Source: Nitrospira sp.
Lineage (GTDB): Bacteria; Nitrospirota; Nitrospiria; Nitrospirales; Nitrospiraceae
Assembly (NCBI GenBank): GCA_018242685.1
Contig: JAFEBM010000019.1
Location: 1 to 64,000, forward strand
Direction of reading: 5' to 3'
Length of the DNA: 64,000 nucleotides
Shown here: positions 8,835-17,188 of the stretch, piece after piece
Numbering within the stretch: position 1 is the first letter of the stretch
How the letters are laid out: each line of letters starts with the position of its first letter
Program-made: the position numbers and the translations under genes
The notes under the pieces: generated by a model
Told to the model about the DNA's origin: nothing
Databases searched by the model: none
Seen by the model: the letters and a program-made list of their open reading frames with translations, nothing else

Positions 8835-8863
8835 TTGGCACTCAAGCATAAAGGTCATATAAT
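8835..8863 (+). promoter_or_regulatory. Sigma70-type promoter of the IS1 transposase
   Basis: TTGGCA (8835-8840), a 17-bp spacer, then a perfect TATAAT (8858-8863). The expected transcription start falls on or next to the A of the transposase ATG at 8870, which implies a leaderless message. Confidence 0.7.
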
Positions 8864-8869
8864 GCATTC

Positions 8870-9703
8870 ATGAACAGATTAAGTCTTGAGAAGAGAGCGC
8901 AAATTCTTGGGATGATGGTTGAAGGGGTTTCCATTCGCGCCATCTCTCGCATGACAGGCGCGAGCAAGAACACCATAGTGAAGTTGCTGGCTGACGCTGG
9001 AGAAAGATTCTCAGATTATCAGAATGAAACGCTGCGAGATCTATCCTGTAACCGTCTTCAACTCGATGAGATTTGGAGCTTTGTCTATGCCAAGGCCAAG
9101 AATGTTGCTTGTGCCGTTGCTGCACCTGAAATCGCGGGAGATGTCTGGACCTGGACGGCTATCGATGCCGACACGAAGCTCGTTGCTTCCTGGTTAGTGG
9201 GAGATCGTAGTGGCGAGACAGCCTGCCGATTCGTGAACGATCTAGCAGGACGTCTGAAACACCGGATTCAGCTCACGACCGATGGATATAAGGCCTACCT
9301 CCAGGCTGTCGAAGAAGCATTCGGCAGCGATGTAGATTACGCCATGCTGGAAAAACTCTACAGCTCTCCACCTCAAGAAGGGCCCGTTCGTTATAGCCCT
9401 GGAGAATGCTGCGGAACTATTAGGCGAAAAATTATGGGGAACCCTGATTCAGAACACATTTCTACAAGTTACGCGGAGCGGCAGAATCTCACGATGCGGA
9501 TGAGCATCCGGCGATTCACCCGTTTAACCAATGCGTTTTCTAAGAAGGTTGAGAATCATGTGTATGCCCTATCGATTTATTTCATGCACTATAATTTCTG
9601 TCGGATTCATCAAACTTTGCGGGTGACTCCTGCTGTGGAAGCCGGGGTTGCGGATCATGTGTGGAGCCTAGAAGAATTGGCAGGGTTACTTGAATCAAAC
9701 TGA
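8870..9703 (+). CDS. IS1-family transposase
   Basis: 277-residue single-frame transposase. A helix-turn-helix at the N-terminus (EGVSIRAISRMTGASKNTIV) precedes the DDE core: Asp in LQLDEIWSF, Asp in LTTDGYKAY, Glu in SYAERQNLTMRM. The stop codon (9701-9703) is inside the right inverted repeat. No frameshift is needed, unlike classical IS1. The reading frame is intact, so the element could still be active. Confidence 0.9.
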   Translation: MNRLSLEKRAQILGMMVEGVSIRAISRMTGASKNTIVKLLADAGERFSDYQNETLRDLSCNRLQLDEIWSFVYAKAKNVACAVAAPEIAGDVWTWTAIDADTKLVASWLVGDRSGETACRFVNDLAGRLKHRIQLTTDGYKAYLQAVEEAFGSDVDYAMLEKLYSSPPQEGPVRYSPGECCGTIRRKIMGNPDSEHISTSYAERQNLTMRMSIRRFTRLTNAFSKKVENHVYALSIYFMHYNFCRIHQTLRVTPAVEAGVADHVWSLEELAGLLESN

Positions 9704-9806
9704 CCCACTACCCAACCGCGGATCGTTCTTGAGAACCCCGCAGGACGTATCTTATAATGCGCCGGCTTTCGCAGGCGTGTCGCAATGTTTCAGATGGAAA
9801 CTCTCA

Positions 9807-10304
9807 ATGATTGAAAGCGACGTGTTCGTACAAGCCATGCAAGACATGGGGGTCAATTTTTTCACCGGTGTACCGGATTCGATCCTGGGTGGGATCATTG
9901 CGGAACTCATGAACCGCCGGCTCTACACCCCTGCCGTTCGGGAGGATGAAGCGGTCGCTATGGCTGCTGGCGCGTATATGGCCGGAAAAACGCCCGCCGT
10001 GCTCATGCAGAATTCAGGTCTCGGCACCTCTCTCAATACGCTCATTTCTCTGAATATGATTTATAAACAACCCTGTATACTGATCATTTCATGGCGGGGT
10101 CAAGGAGGAAAGGATGCTCCTGAGCATTTAGTGATGGGGGAAGTGATGCCGCAATTGCTCGATACCGTCACAATTCCACATCGTACCTTGACCGAAAAGA
10201 CGGCCATCGAAGATTTCAGGTGGGTGGCCCAGACGTTCATGCGGCAACAGATTCCTGTCGCATTGCTCATCACCAAGGGCGTCGTGAAGGGGCTGCATCC
10301 GTGA
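9807..10304 (+). CDS. Phosphonopyruvate decarboxylase, alpha (N-terminal ThDP) subunit
   Basis: 166 residues covering the pyrimidine-binding half of a ThDP decarboxylase: FFTGVPDSILGGIIAEL, the catalytic Glu context AVREDEAVAMAAGAYMAG, and VLMQNSGLGTSLNTLISL. The cofactor-binding half is encoded separately by the next gene, as in ComD/ComE sulfopyruvate decarboxylase. With a PEP-mutase-like gene and an AEP-type transaminase in the locus, conversion of phosphonopyruvate to phosphonoacetaldehyde is the likely reaction. The ATG at 9807 begins the homology. The IS1 element ends 94 bp upstream and has probably replaced the original promoter region. Confidence 0.8.
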   Translation: MIESDVFVQAMQDMGVNFFTGVPDSILGGIIAELMNRRLYTPAVREDEAVAMAAGAYMAGKTPAVLMQNSGLGTSLNTLISLNMIYKQPCILIISWRGQGGKDAPEHLVMGEVMPQLLDTVTIPHRTLTEKTAIEDFRWVAQTFMRQQIPVALLITKGVVKGLHP

Positions 10305-10404
10305 ACGTACACATGTCGTGCATCATCTGGTCGGTCGTCAATCGAACGGCATGGGTAGCCGTCAGCGTCAGTGATTCACGGTTGGCATGTGACGAGGTGG
10401 TGAG

Positions 10405-10986
10405 ATGAGGCCCGAGCAAGGCACATTGATCAGCCGAGCGCAGGCCATGGCGGCCTTGTTGGAGCTGCTGACCGATCAGCCCGTCATTATCTGCAACGGA
10501 TTTCCCTCGCGCGAGGCGCACAAGATCGCGGATCGTCCCACTCATTTCTATATGATCGGCTCCATGGGGAATGCCCCGGCGATCGCGCTCGGTGTCGCAC
10601 TCGCAAAGCCGAATAAACAGGTGATTACCTTCGATGGCGATGGGAATGTCTTAATGGGAATGGGCACTCTCGCAACGGTCGGCGCGTTGAAACCGAAAAA
10701 CTTTATCCATGTCGTATTCGACAACGAAGTGTACGGAACGACCGGGAACCAGCCCACGATCTCCAACGTGGTGCCACTGGAGAAAGTGGCGAAGTCGGCC
10801 GGCTACGTGAATGTGGAACGGGTACTTGATCGCGACGATCTCGTGTACGAGTTCAAAGACATGCTGAAGAAGAACGGGCCCAGCATGTTGCTCATCAAGG
10901 TGAACGAATTTGTGGAAGACGCTGGGCGTGTCTTGCACGATCCACCGGACATCACTCGCCGGTTCATGAAAGCGATTGAGGGATAG
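10405..10986 (+). CDS. Phosphonopyruvate decarboxylase, beta (C-terminal ThDP) subunit
   Basis: 193 residues with the ThDP/Mg binding motif beginning GDGN and ending in the conserved Asn of VVFDNEVYGTTG, about 30 residues later. It is the partner of the preceding gene; together they equal one full decarboxylase. About 100 bp separate the two genes with no recognisable feature between. Sulfopyruvate decarboxylase is the closest alternative, but the locus favours phosphonopyruvate. Confidence 0.8.
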   Translation: MRPEQGTLISRAQAMAALLELLTDQPVIICNGFPSREAHKIADRPTHFYMIGSMGNAPAIALGVALAKPNKQVITFDGDGNVLMGMGTLATVGALKPKNFIHVVFDNEVYGTTGNQPTISNVVPLEKVAKSAGYVNVERVLDRDDLVYEFKDMLKKNGPSMLLIKVNEFVEDAGRVLHDPPDITRRFMKAIEG

Positions 10987-11028
10987 GGGGCGCTCGTCAC
11001 GCTCCCTGAGAAGAGGAAGGATGAAAGA

Positions 11029-12111
11029 GTGGTTCTCCTGAATCCTGGGCCGGTGAACGTGTCCGAACGGGTACGGCAGGCATTGCTGAAACCCGATATC
11101 TGCCATCGAGAAGATGAATTTTCCGAACTGCTTCACCGCATCCAAGCCAAGCTGCTCAAGGCCTTTGTCCCCGGAGTTGAGTCGGAATACGTCGCCGTCG
11201 TGATGACTGGATCAGGGACGGCTGCCGTCGAAGCCGCCTTGATGTCGTCGCTCCCTCATGGCCGCCGTATGCTCATCCTCAACAACGGCGTGTATGGTGA
11301 ACGGATGTCTCAAATCGTGGGCCTTAATCGTCTGGGGGTAAGCGAGTTGAAATATGAATGGACGGTTCAGCCCGATCCAGAAAGATTGCTTCTTGCCCTG
11401 CGACAGCATCAGGAAGTGCATGCCGTCGGCATGGTGCACCATGAGACCACCACCGGACTCCTCAATCCTGTCCACGAGATCGCCGAGATCGTCGATAATC
11501 AGAATCGGGTGTTTGTGCTCGATGCCGTCAGCGCTCTGGCGGGCGAGGCGATCGACATTGCACGGTCTCACATCTATATGGTGGCGGGGACGGCGGGCAA
11601 GTGTATTCAGGGGTTCCCAGGCGTCTCGTTCGTACTGGTGCGGAAGGGGTTCGTCGAAAAAATGCGCTCGTACCCGAAGCGCTCATGGTATCTCCATCTG
11701 ACCCATTACATCGACAACGAGGGGCGAGGCACGATTCCCTTCACGCCCGCGGTGCAGGTCTACTATGCCTTCGACGAAGCACTCAACGAACTACTCGAAG
11801 AAGGCGTGGCCAATCGTATCCAACGGTACAAGAAGATGGCGACTCTGATCCGTGAACGAATGGCCACACTCGGTGTGAGGGCATTCCTCCCGGCGGAGCG
11901 GCAATCGAATACCATTACGGCCTATCACTTGCCGGACGGTGTGTCCTACCACGCGTTGCATGATCGCCTGAAGCAGCAGGGCTATGTCATTTATGCCGGT
12001 CAAGGCAACCTGGAAAACAAGATTTTCCGTGTGGCCAATATGGGGGCATTGTCCGAGGCGCAATTTGGCGGGTTTCTCGACGCGTTCGAACAGGTCTGCA
12101 AATCGGCATGA
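11029..12111 (+). CDS. 2-aminoethylphosphonate-pyruvate-type aminotransferase
   Basis: 360-residue fold-type I PLP enzyme of the class V group. It starts VLLNPGPVNVSERVRQALL and has the PLP loop TGSGTAAVEAALMS, the Asp of LDAVSALAG and the PLP lysine in VAGTAGKCIQGFPG. In phosphonate synthesis it would run from phosphonoacetaldehyde to 2-aminoethylphosphonate. The start is GTG at 11029 with AGAGGAAGG upstream; a nearer ATG at 11021 is out of frame. It overlaps the next gene by 4 bp (ATGA), so the two are probably translationally coupled. Confidence 0.82.
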   Translation: MVLLNPGPVNVSERVRQALLKPDICHREDEFSELLHRIQAKLLKAFVPGVESEYVAVVMTGSGTAAVEAALMSSLPHGRRMLILNNGVYGERMSQIVGLNRLGVSELKYEWTVQPDPERLLLALRQHQEVHAVGMVHHETTTGLLNPVHEIAEIVDNQNRVFVLDAVSALAGEAIDIARSHIYMVAGTAGKCIQGFPGVSFVLVRKGFVEKMRSYPKRSWYLHLTHYIDNEGRGTIPFTPAVQVYYAFDEALNELLEEGVANRIQRYKKMATLIRERMATLGVRAFLPAERQSNTITAYHLPDGVSYHALHDRLKQQGYVIYAGQGNLENKIFRVANMGALSEAQFGGFLDAFEQVCKSA

Positions 12112-12827
12112 AGGCGGTCATCCTCGCAGCGGGAGTGGGAAAACGTCTGTGGGAGGTCACCCAGCATCGTCCCAAATGCCTCATCGAATTTGGCGGACGG
12201 TCACTCCTGCGTCGCTACCTAGAGTCGTTAGCTTCCGTCGGGATTCGCCGGGCGGAGATCGTCGTTGGGTACAAGCAGGAGATGATTCGCGCGGCGGTCG
12301 AGCAGGATGCGTGCGGCGTCAACGTCAAATTTCTGGTCAACGAACAGTTTCACAGAGGCAGTATTTCTTCGCTGTGGATCGCACGAACCGCGTTCGACGA
12401 CGATACTATCGTGATGGATGCCGACGTGCTGTTCCATCGGGAAATTCTACGGCGTCTAGTATCGTCATCCTCTGAGAATGCGCTATTGATGGATGAGACG
12501 GTGAAGCAGACCGGAGAAGAATGCATGGTGGTAGCGACGGGAGGTCGAGTTGTCGCCCTGACAAAGAACATGCCGGAACAGTACGACTATGCCGGTGAAG
12601 GGGTTGGATTTCTTCGGGTTCGGCATGCCGACACGCCTCGTGTCGTTTCGTCGCTCCGTGACCACATCGACAGAGGATCGTGGGATATGGAGTACGAAGA
12701 CGCGCTGCGGCAGTATTTTCAGGATGTGCGGGTCGGTTATGAACGGATCGGAGGATTGCCCTGGACCGAGATCGATTTTATTGAAGATGTAAAAAAAGCT
12801 GAATTGGAAGTTTTGTCCAGATTATGA
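12108..12827 (+). CDS. Nucleotidyltransferase, candidate CTP:2-aminoethylphosphonate cytidylyltransferase (PntC-like)
   Basis: 239 residues. It has an intact nucleotidyltransferase signature (AVILAAGVGKRL, then RPKCLIEFGGRSLLRRY), a metal-binding DADVLFH and a late EIDFIEDV. Together with a transaminase that overlaps it and a CDP-alcohol transferase downstream, the simplest role is making CDP-activated aminoethylphosphonate. Substrate assignment is inference; sugar-1-phosphate activation is possible. Confidence 0.68.
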   Translation: MKAVILAAGVGKRLWEVTQHRPKCLIEFGGRSLLRRYLESLASVGIRRAEIVVGYKQEMIRAAVEQDACGVNVKFLVNEQFHRGSISSLWIARTAFDDDTIVMDADVLFHREILRRLVSSSSENALLMDETVKQTGEECMVVATGGRVVALTKNMPEQYDYAGEGVGFLRVRHADTPRVVSSLRDHIDRGSWDMEYEDALRQYFQDVRVGYERIGGLPWTEIDFIEDVKKAELEVLSRL

Positions 12828-12912
12828 GAAAGTCTTCACCATGATAAGCTGTCCGATGTGAAAGGCCCTGCGCAAAGAGCACTCCTGAACAGACACGGTT
12901 GTCTACGGGACT

Positions 12913-14349
12913 ATGAGTAAAAGCACCCTTCAAAGAAGAGCAGAAATCCAAGGACTGGCGACGGCGATTCTGCTGCCGTCTGTCGGGGTATTCGGCGGTT
13001 CGATCGGATCGCAGGTCGGCGACGTGGGGCCTCTGACGAGCGTCGTGGGGATCGGGCTCTTTCAACGGACCGTGCTTACCTTGCAACGGGCGGGGATCCG
13101 TCAATTGATCGTCCTTTCCGGTTCCGAGGAGGAGCAGTTGAAACAGGTGCTCGGCAAAGGGCCGCGTGTCACGATTCCCGTTCGATGGATGCCGGTCCGT
13201 GAGTTTCCTCTCGACGATCCGCGGACATGGGAAGCGTTGGCGGCCGAAGTGTATGGCTTTGCGTTGGTTGCGAGCGTCAATAGTGTATTCTCTCGAGGGC
13301 TGATCGAACGGTTGCGGCGTGATGTCCAGGACGGTCAGGCCATCGTGGTCTCTCAAACCCCACAGAGGCAGATCGAGCAGCTCATGGTGCGGGGCGTGCG
13401 ATCGAAGGTCCCGTCTGGTCGCCCGGCGATCTTCCCCCCTCTTCGTTTCGATGATCCGGCCTTGCGTGTCGCCGAGCTGGTGGTCGTGCCGGCAAGCCTG
13501 ATGAGCGCTGTGAATCAGTCGGCGAGTGAGAAGGGAAGCCCTCCAATCCGGCAGTGGCTTGAGCGGGCCGCGGCGGATGGTCGAGTGCATGTCGTCTCGG
13601 CTGAAGAGAGGCGGGGGCATTGGTATCAACCCGTCCGAACCCTGGCTGACGTCCAAACAGCCGAGAAGAAGTTGTTCAATTCGCTCAAGGGGGAATTTGA
13701 AGGGTTCGTCGATCGCTATTTCAATCGTAAAGTCTCTCGCTGGTTCACGCGCCTGTTTCTCGCCATGGGGCTGTCGCCCAATTCCATCACGGTTCTTGCC
13801 GGATTAATCGGTCTGGTTGCTGCGGCAGGGTTTGGGATGGGCACGTACGGTGCCGGTATTGTGGCAGCCCTCTTGTTTCAACTGGCAGCCGTGGTTGATT
13901 GCTGCGACGGCGAAGTCGCGCGGTTGACCTTTACCGAGTCGCCCTTTGGTGCCTGGCTCGATATTGTCTTGGACAACATCGTGCATATGGCGATTTTTGC
14001 GGGCATTGCTGTAGGACTGTATATGACCCACATGGGACAAGTGAACGACTGGGTTCCTCTCGCGCTGGGCGTCGCCGCGGTGTTCGGCAACGGCCTCTCA
14101 TTGTTACTTGTCGAAAAGGCGCAAAAGATTAAAACCGCGAGTGGCTGGAGAACCCCTGCTCATGCAGCCTGGGCGGACGTCATGTTGAAAAATGTCGCCA
14201 GCCGAGATTTCTCAGTAACGTTGGTGGGCTTTGCACTGTTCGATCAACTCTATTGGTTTCTACTCTTTGCTGCAGCCGGCTCCTTGCTGTTTGCCGGCGC
14301 CATGGTCTGGGTCATCCGCTCAGTTGCGGTCTCGTCTCCTCGGCCATAA
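12913..14349 (+). CDS. Nucleotidyltransferase-like / CDP-alcohol phosphatidyltransferase fusion
   Basis: 478 residues. About 15-250 resemble a degenerate nucleotidyltransferase (AILLPSVGVFGGS; no canonical GxGxR loop). From about 255 it is a membrane CDP-alcohol phosphatidyltransferase with the complete motif D-x2-DG-x2-AR-x8-G-x3-D-x3-D beginning at Asp329 (DCCDGEVARL) and several membrane helices. It would transfer the CDP-linked head group to a lipid alcohol in the inner membrane. Similar fusions act in inositol-phosphate lipid synthesis; here phosphonate genes point to a phosphonolipid. The start is ATG 12913. Confidence 0.75.
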   Translation: MSKSTLQRRAEIQGLATAILLPSVGVFGGSIGSQVGDVGPLTSVVGIGLFQRTVLTLQRAGIRQLIVLSGSEEEQLKQVLGKGPRVTIPVRWMPVREFPLDDPRTWEALAAEVYGFALVASVNSVFSRGLIERLRRDVQDGQAIVVSQTPQRQIEQLMVRGVRSKVPSGRPAIFPPLRFDDPALRVAELVVVPASLMSAVNQSASEKGSPPIRQWLERAAADGRVHVVSAEERRGHWYQPVRTLADVQTAEKKLFNSLKGEFEGFVDRYFNRKVSRWFTRLFLAMGLSPNSITVLAGLIGLVAAAGFGMGTYGAGIVAALLFQLAAVVDCCDGEVARLTFTESPFGAWLDIVLDNIVHMAIFAGIAVGLYMTHMGQVNDWVPLALGVAAVFGNGLSLLLVEKAQKIKTASGWRTPAHAAWADVMLKNVASRDFSVTLVGFALFDQLYWFLLFAAAGSLLFAGAMVWVIRSVAVSSPRP

Positions 14350-14374
14350 ATGCCGCGTTCTCCATCCGACTAAC

Positions 14375-15391
14375 GTGCCGACTAACGTGTTGCGCTATAT
14401 CCTACTCGCCGTTGGCCTCATCGTTCTGAGCCTGCTTGTGTGGCATATCGGCCCTACCAATATCTATGAGGCCGCTACACGACTCGGTCCGACAGCCTTG
14501 CTCGCCCTCCTGATCCCCTCTGTCATCATGTATTCCGTTGAAGCCTACGGGTGGAAAGTGGTGTTGGGAAGAGCGGCACAAAGGATTCCGTTTTGGCGAC
14601 TGCTGACGATTCGGACCGCCGGCGAGGTGGTGAATATGACCACTCCGGCCTACCTGGGGGGCGAACCGGTGAAAGCCTTTCTGCTCAAAAAGTACGACGT
14701 TCCCATGGCAGAGGGGGCTGCTTCCGTCGTGATCGCGAAGACGACCATGACGATTGCCGAAGTGTTCTATATCCTCACGGGGATCGCCCTTGCCTTTTGG
14801 ATTGTGGGTGCCGGGAGCTCGGCGGGGCAAACGATCACGGCGGCACTGTTGAGCGTCGGGCTGCTGGTGTGTTCAATCACGGGGTTTGTGTTTATCCAGC
14901 AGCGTGGACTCTTTGCATCGATTCTGTCATTGGTCAAGAAATTGGGGTTGCGGATTCGGTCTCTGGAAGCACAGGAAGAGCACCTGCGCTCGATCGACCA
15001 GACGATTCGAAATTTCTACAGCCACCATCAAAAGGCCTTTTATGCGTCGATGGCAGTGTACTTTTTGGGCTGGATGGCCGAATCGATGGAAGTCTTTGGG
15101 ATCATCTATTTACTTGGCGGTTCGGTGAGTGTGTTGTCCGCTTTAGCTATAGGAGCGCTCGCGGTGTTCATCAAGGGCGGATCCTTCTTCATCCCCGGCA
15201 GCCTGGGCGCCCAAGATGCCGGCAATCTCCTGTTGCTCCAAGCCTTCGGCTACAATGACGTGACGGGGATCACCTTCGCGCTCTTGCGACGGTTCCGTGA
15301 GCTCGTATGGATCGGCATCGGGCTGTTGTGTTTGGCGACAGTTGGAAAAGGCAGGATACCCCAGGATCAAGAGATTGAAAATCCTTCCTGA
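14375..15391 (+). CDS. Lysylphosphatidylglycerol-synthase-type membrane protein (UPF0104), possible lipid flippase
   Basis: About 338 residues with multiple transmembrane helices and the family features PAYLGGEPVKAFLLKKY and FFIPGSLGAQDAGNLLLLQAFG. Members are thought to move or present lipids across membranes. It follows the CDP-alcohol transferase closely and ends the cassette. A GTG at 14375 or 14387 is the likely start, since upstream sequence encodes the end of the previous protein in another frame. Its last 25 bp overlap a convergent PilZ gene. Confidence 0.72.
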   Translation: MPTNVLRYILLAVGLIVLSLLVWHIGPTNIYEAATRLGPTALLALLIPSVIMYSVEAYGWKVVLGRAAQRIPFWRLLTIRTAGEVVNMTTPAYLGGEPVKAFLLKKYDVPMAEGAASVVIAKTTMTIAEVFYILTGIALAFWIVGAGSSAGQTITAALLSVGLLVCSITGFVFIQQRGLFASILSLVKKLGLRIRSLEAQEEHLRSIDQTIRNFYSHHQKAFYASMAVYFLGWMAESMEVFGIIYLLGGSVSVLSALAIGALAVFIKGGSFFIPGSLGAQDAGNLLLLQAFGYNDVTGITFALLRRFRELVWIGIGLLCLATVGKGRIPQDQEIENPS

Positions 15392-15849
15392 GTGATCGTT
15401 CGGAGCCGCTCGATCATACGATCCCAGACAAACCCGTGGAGCCGAAAATCCGCCGCCCGCTCTACTTTGTGAAACTGAAGCCCTATTCGATTTCCTTGGA
15501 CCCATCGGACCTCGGCCTCTTCGACCGGGAGTGACTGTGCCTGATCCGGGAGGATCAGCTGTACGCGGAGGGTGGTTCGCTGTGGCGCGGCACCGGCGCA
15601 CTCGATTGTACAGCCGAACACCGTGAGGTTCGTTACCTTCCCTTCCGCGATCCTTTCCGCATCGGAAAACATCACAGGGTACTGCACGGCGAGCGGGACT
15701 CGATAGTGGTGTCGAAAATAAGGACGTGTCGGTTCCACGGTGGCCGAGTGTAATCGGTCGTGCGTGGCAGAATGAATCCCCCTTTTGCGGGGACGAAGTG
15801 GAATCCTTGAGGTGTTCCTGATCCCATTCAGAGTGAGAGTCGTGCCCAT
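15367..15849 (-). CDS. PilZ domain protein
   Basis: 160 residues. About 40 poorly conserved, basic N-terminal residues precede RHHYRVPLAVQYPV (the RxxxR switch) and NLTVFGCTIE (the second motif), then EAEVRWVQGNRIGLQFHKV. Its ATG directly follows the TAA of the upstream PilZ gene (TAAATG), so the two are co-transcribed and probably coupled. It may form a hetero-pair with that protein. Confidence 0.8.
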   Translation of the reverse strand: MGTTLTLNGIRNTSRIPLRPRKRGIHSATHDRLHSATVEPTRPYFRHHYRVPLAVQYPVMFSDAERIAEGKVTNLTVFGCTIECAGAAPQRTTLRVQLILPDQAQSLPVEEAEVRWVQGNRIGLQFHKVERAADFRLHGFVWDRMIERLRTITQEGFSIS

Positions 15850-16248
15850 TTAGGCGGAGTAGTGCCTATTGAGGTGTTCGCGTTGAAACTGGATTATATG
15901 TCGGATCAGCAGTTCTCGATCCTGATTGGCCATCCTGACGAACCGGCCATGAAGGCGATACGTGTTGAGTGGGTAGGGGATGGGATCAACACGCAACACT
16001 TCGAGGTAGGACTTAAAGAGTACCTTGCCGGGGAGAAGCAGGGTGCAGGAGAGAATTTCGTTCACCTCGAAGGTCTGGTTGAGTGTGACGCCGATGCCGC
16101 CGCCGCTGATGTTGACGGACCGCTGGATGAGGGTTGCCTCCGCCTGGTTGCTCTCAGGCTGAAGACAGATGGGCAAGGTGACGGTGATGCGATAAAACTC
16201 GCGGCGATCTTTCCCAGTTGGCTGCGAAGCCGGCTTGTCCGATGGCAT
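15850..16248 (-). CDS. PilZ domain protein
   Basis: 132 residues. The start DRREFYRITVTLPI supplies the arginine switch and NISGGGIGVTL is a near-consensus second motif. A c-di-GMP receptor role is therefore likely; the effector is unknown. First gene of a two-PilZ operon. DNA around its start (about 16240-16273) recurs near 18732-18765. Confidence 0.82.
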   Translation of the reverse strand: MPSDKPASQPTGKDRREFYRITVTLPICLQPESNQAEATLIQRSVNISGGGIGVTLNQTFEVNEILSCTLLLPGKVLFKSYLEVLRVDPIPYPLNTYRLHGRFVRMANQDRELLIRHIIQFQREHLNRHYSA

Positions 16249-16317
16249 GGCGCGGAAGAGTATAGCAAAAAGCAGGATGAATAGAATGAGTCGTAATTGA
16301 AAGGCGCGCGTAGATGC

Positions 16318-16980
16318 TTAAGACAAATCAGGATAGTTCCTCGTATCCATCACCTGATACCAGCGTCGGAGGTGCTTCAGACTGGGAAATCGTGTTTTTC
16401 CGCTGAACAGGTAGTTGCCGAGTACGCCGTAGAGATTGTAATCGACGAACAACGGGCGATCGGTCAGCAGAAACGGCGAAGCCGCTAACATATCGTCGAT
16501 CGGCTTCAAGAGTTCCACAAACTGAGTGCACAGATACTGTCGGTGGGCGGTCCATTCTCGGAGGCATCCTCTTCCGAATTTCCGTTCTTTGTGGCGAATG
16601 AGCATCGTCCGTTCGATGAGAGGGCGGGTTGGAATCACATACGTATCGTTCACTTTGAATCCCACCGACTCCAAATCGTTTTCGATATAGCGTGAGAGAA
16701 TCAGCTGCAGCCCATCGAGGTTTTTAGGAAACAGGTTAAGCCGATAATGCCGATCTACATAATGCGCGACCTTCTGTCCGAAATCTGTCAGGTCACAGAT
16801 GGCGTGCTTCCCGTCGATAAGGCAGGGTACCGTGTGACCCTGGCCCTTCGTCGCTTTGATGATCGGAGTCCGATCATGGTAAGCGATGTTGTGGAGCCGA
16901 AACGGAATACGATGGCGTGTCAGGATGTGCCTGATCGTGATGCAGAAGGGAGACCAAGGAAACTGGATGAGGGTGAGCAT
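16318..16980 (-). CDS. Glutathione S-transferase-like protein (copy 1)
   Basis: 220 residues. The N-terminal thioredoxin-like domain (MLTLIQFPWSPFCITIRHIL, with TVPCLIDGKHAICDL) is followed by an all-helical C-terminal domain including PFLLTDRPLFVDYNLYGVLG, the typical N-capping region. Substrate unknown. I chose the Met at 16980 because the paralogue at 17918-18523 starts at the same residue and the DNA diverges before it. It is one half of a duplication. Confidence 0.75.
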   Translation of the reverse strand: MLTLIQFPWSPFCITIRHILTRHRIPFRLHNIAYHDRTPIIKATKGQGHTVPCLIDGKHAICDLTDFGQKVAHYVDRHYRLNLFPKNLDGLQLILSRYIENDLESVGFKVNDTYVIPTRPLIERTMLIRHKERKFGRGCLREWTAHRQYLCTQFVELLKPIDDMLAASPFLLTDRPLFVDYNLYGVLGNYLFSGKTRFPSLKHLRRWYQVMDTRNYPDLS

Positions 16981-17188
16981 GGAGTTCTTATGAACCAGGC
17001 GAGGAAAAACCGCAAGCGCCGATGCGCGTGTCAGCAACTGCGGGTGCTTAAAGAGGACGATATCAGCGAGATCGGCGGGATCATTTGAATCCGCCGTCGA
17101 TCCGAATCAGCCGTCGCATGGGGGATGATTACCTGCACGAGCGATCCGTATTTGACCCGTGTGCCTTGGTTCGATATCCTGCGCCGCC

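Larger units (their letters stand above)
6516..9712 (+). mobile_element. IS1-family element with toxin-antitoxin passenger genes (transporter IS)
   Basis: A 3197-bp unit bounded by perfect 18-bp inverted repeats GGTAGTGGGTCAGTTTGA (6516-6533 and complement 9695-9712). It is flanked by the 8-bp direct repeat CAACCGCG (6508-6515 and 9713-9720), the duplication length typical of IS1. Inside are an IS1-type transposase at the right end and four non-transposition genes: a small basic protein, an uncharacterised protein, a HigA/ImmA-type antitoxin and a HigB-type toxin. No second transposase exists, so this is one IS that has gained cargo rather than a composite transposon. Confidence 0.92.

Noticed and set aside
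10220..10408. Small gene between the two decarboxylase subunits
   Set aside because: Overlaps the end of the first subunit in another frame, has no ribosome binding site or family resemblance.
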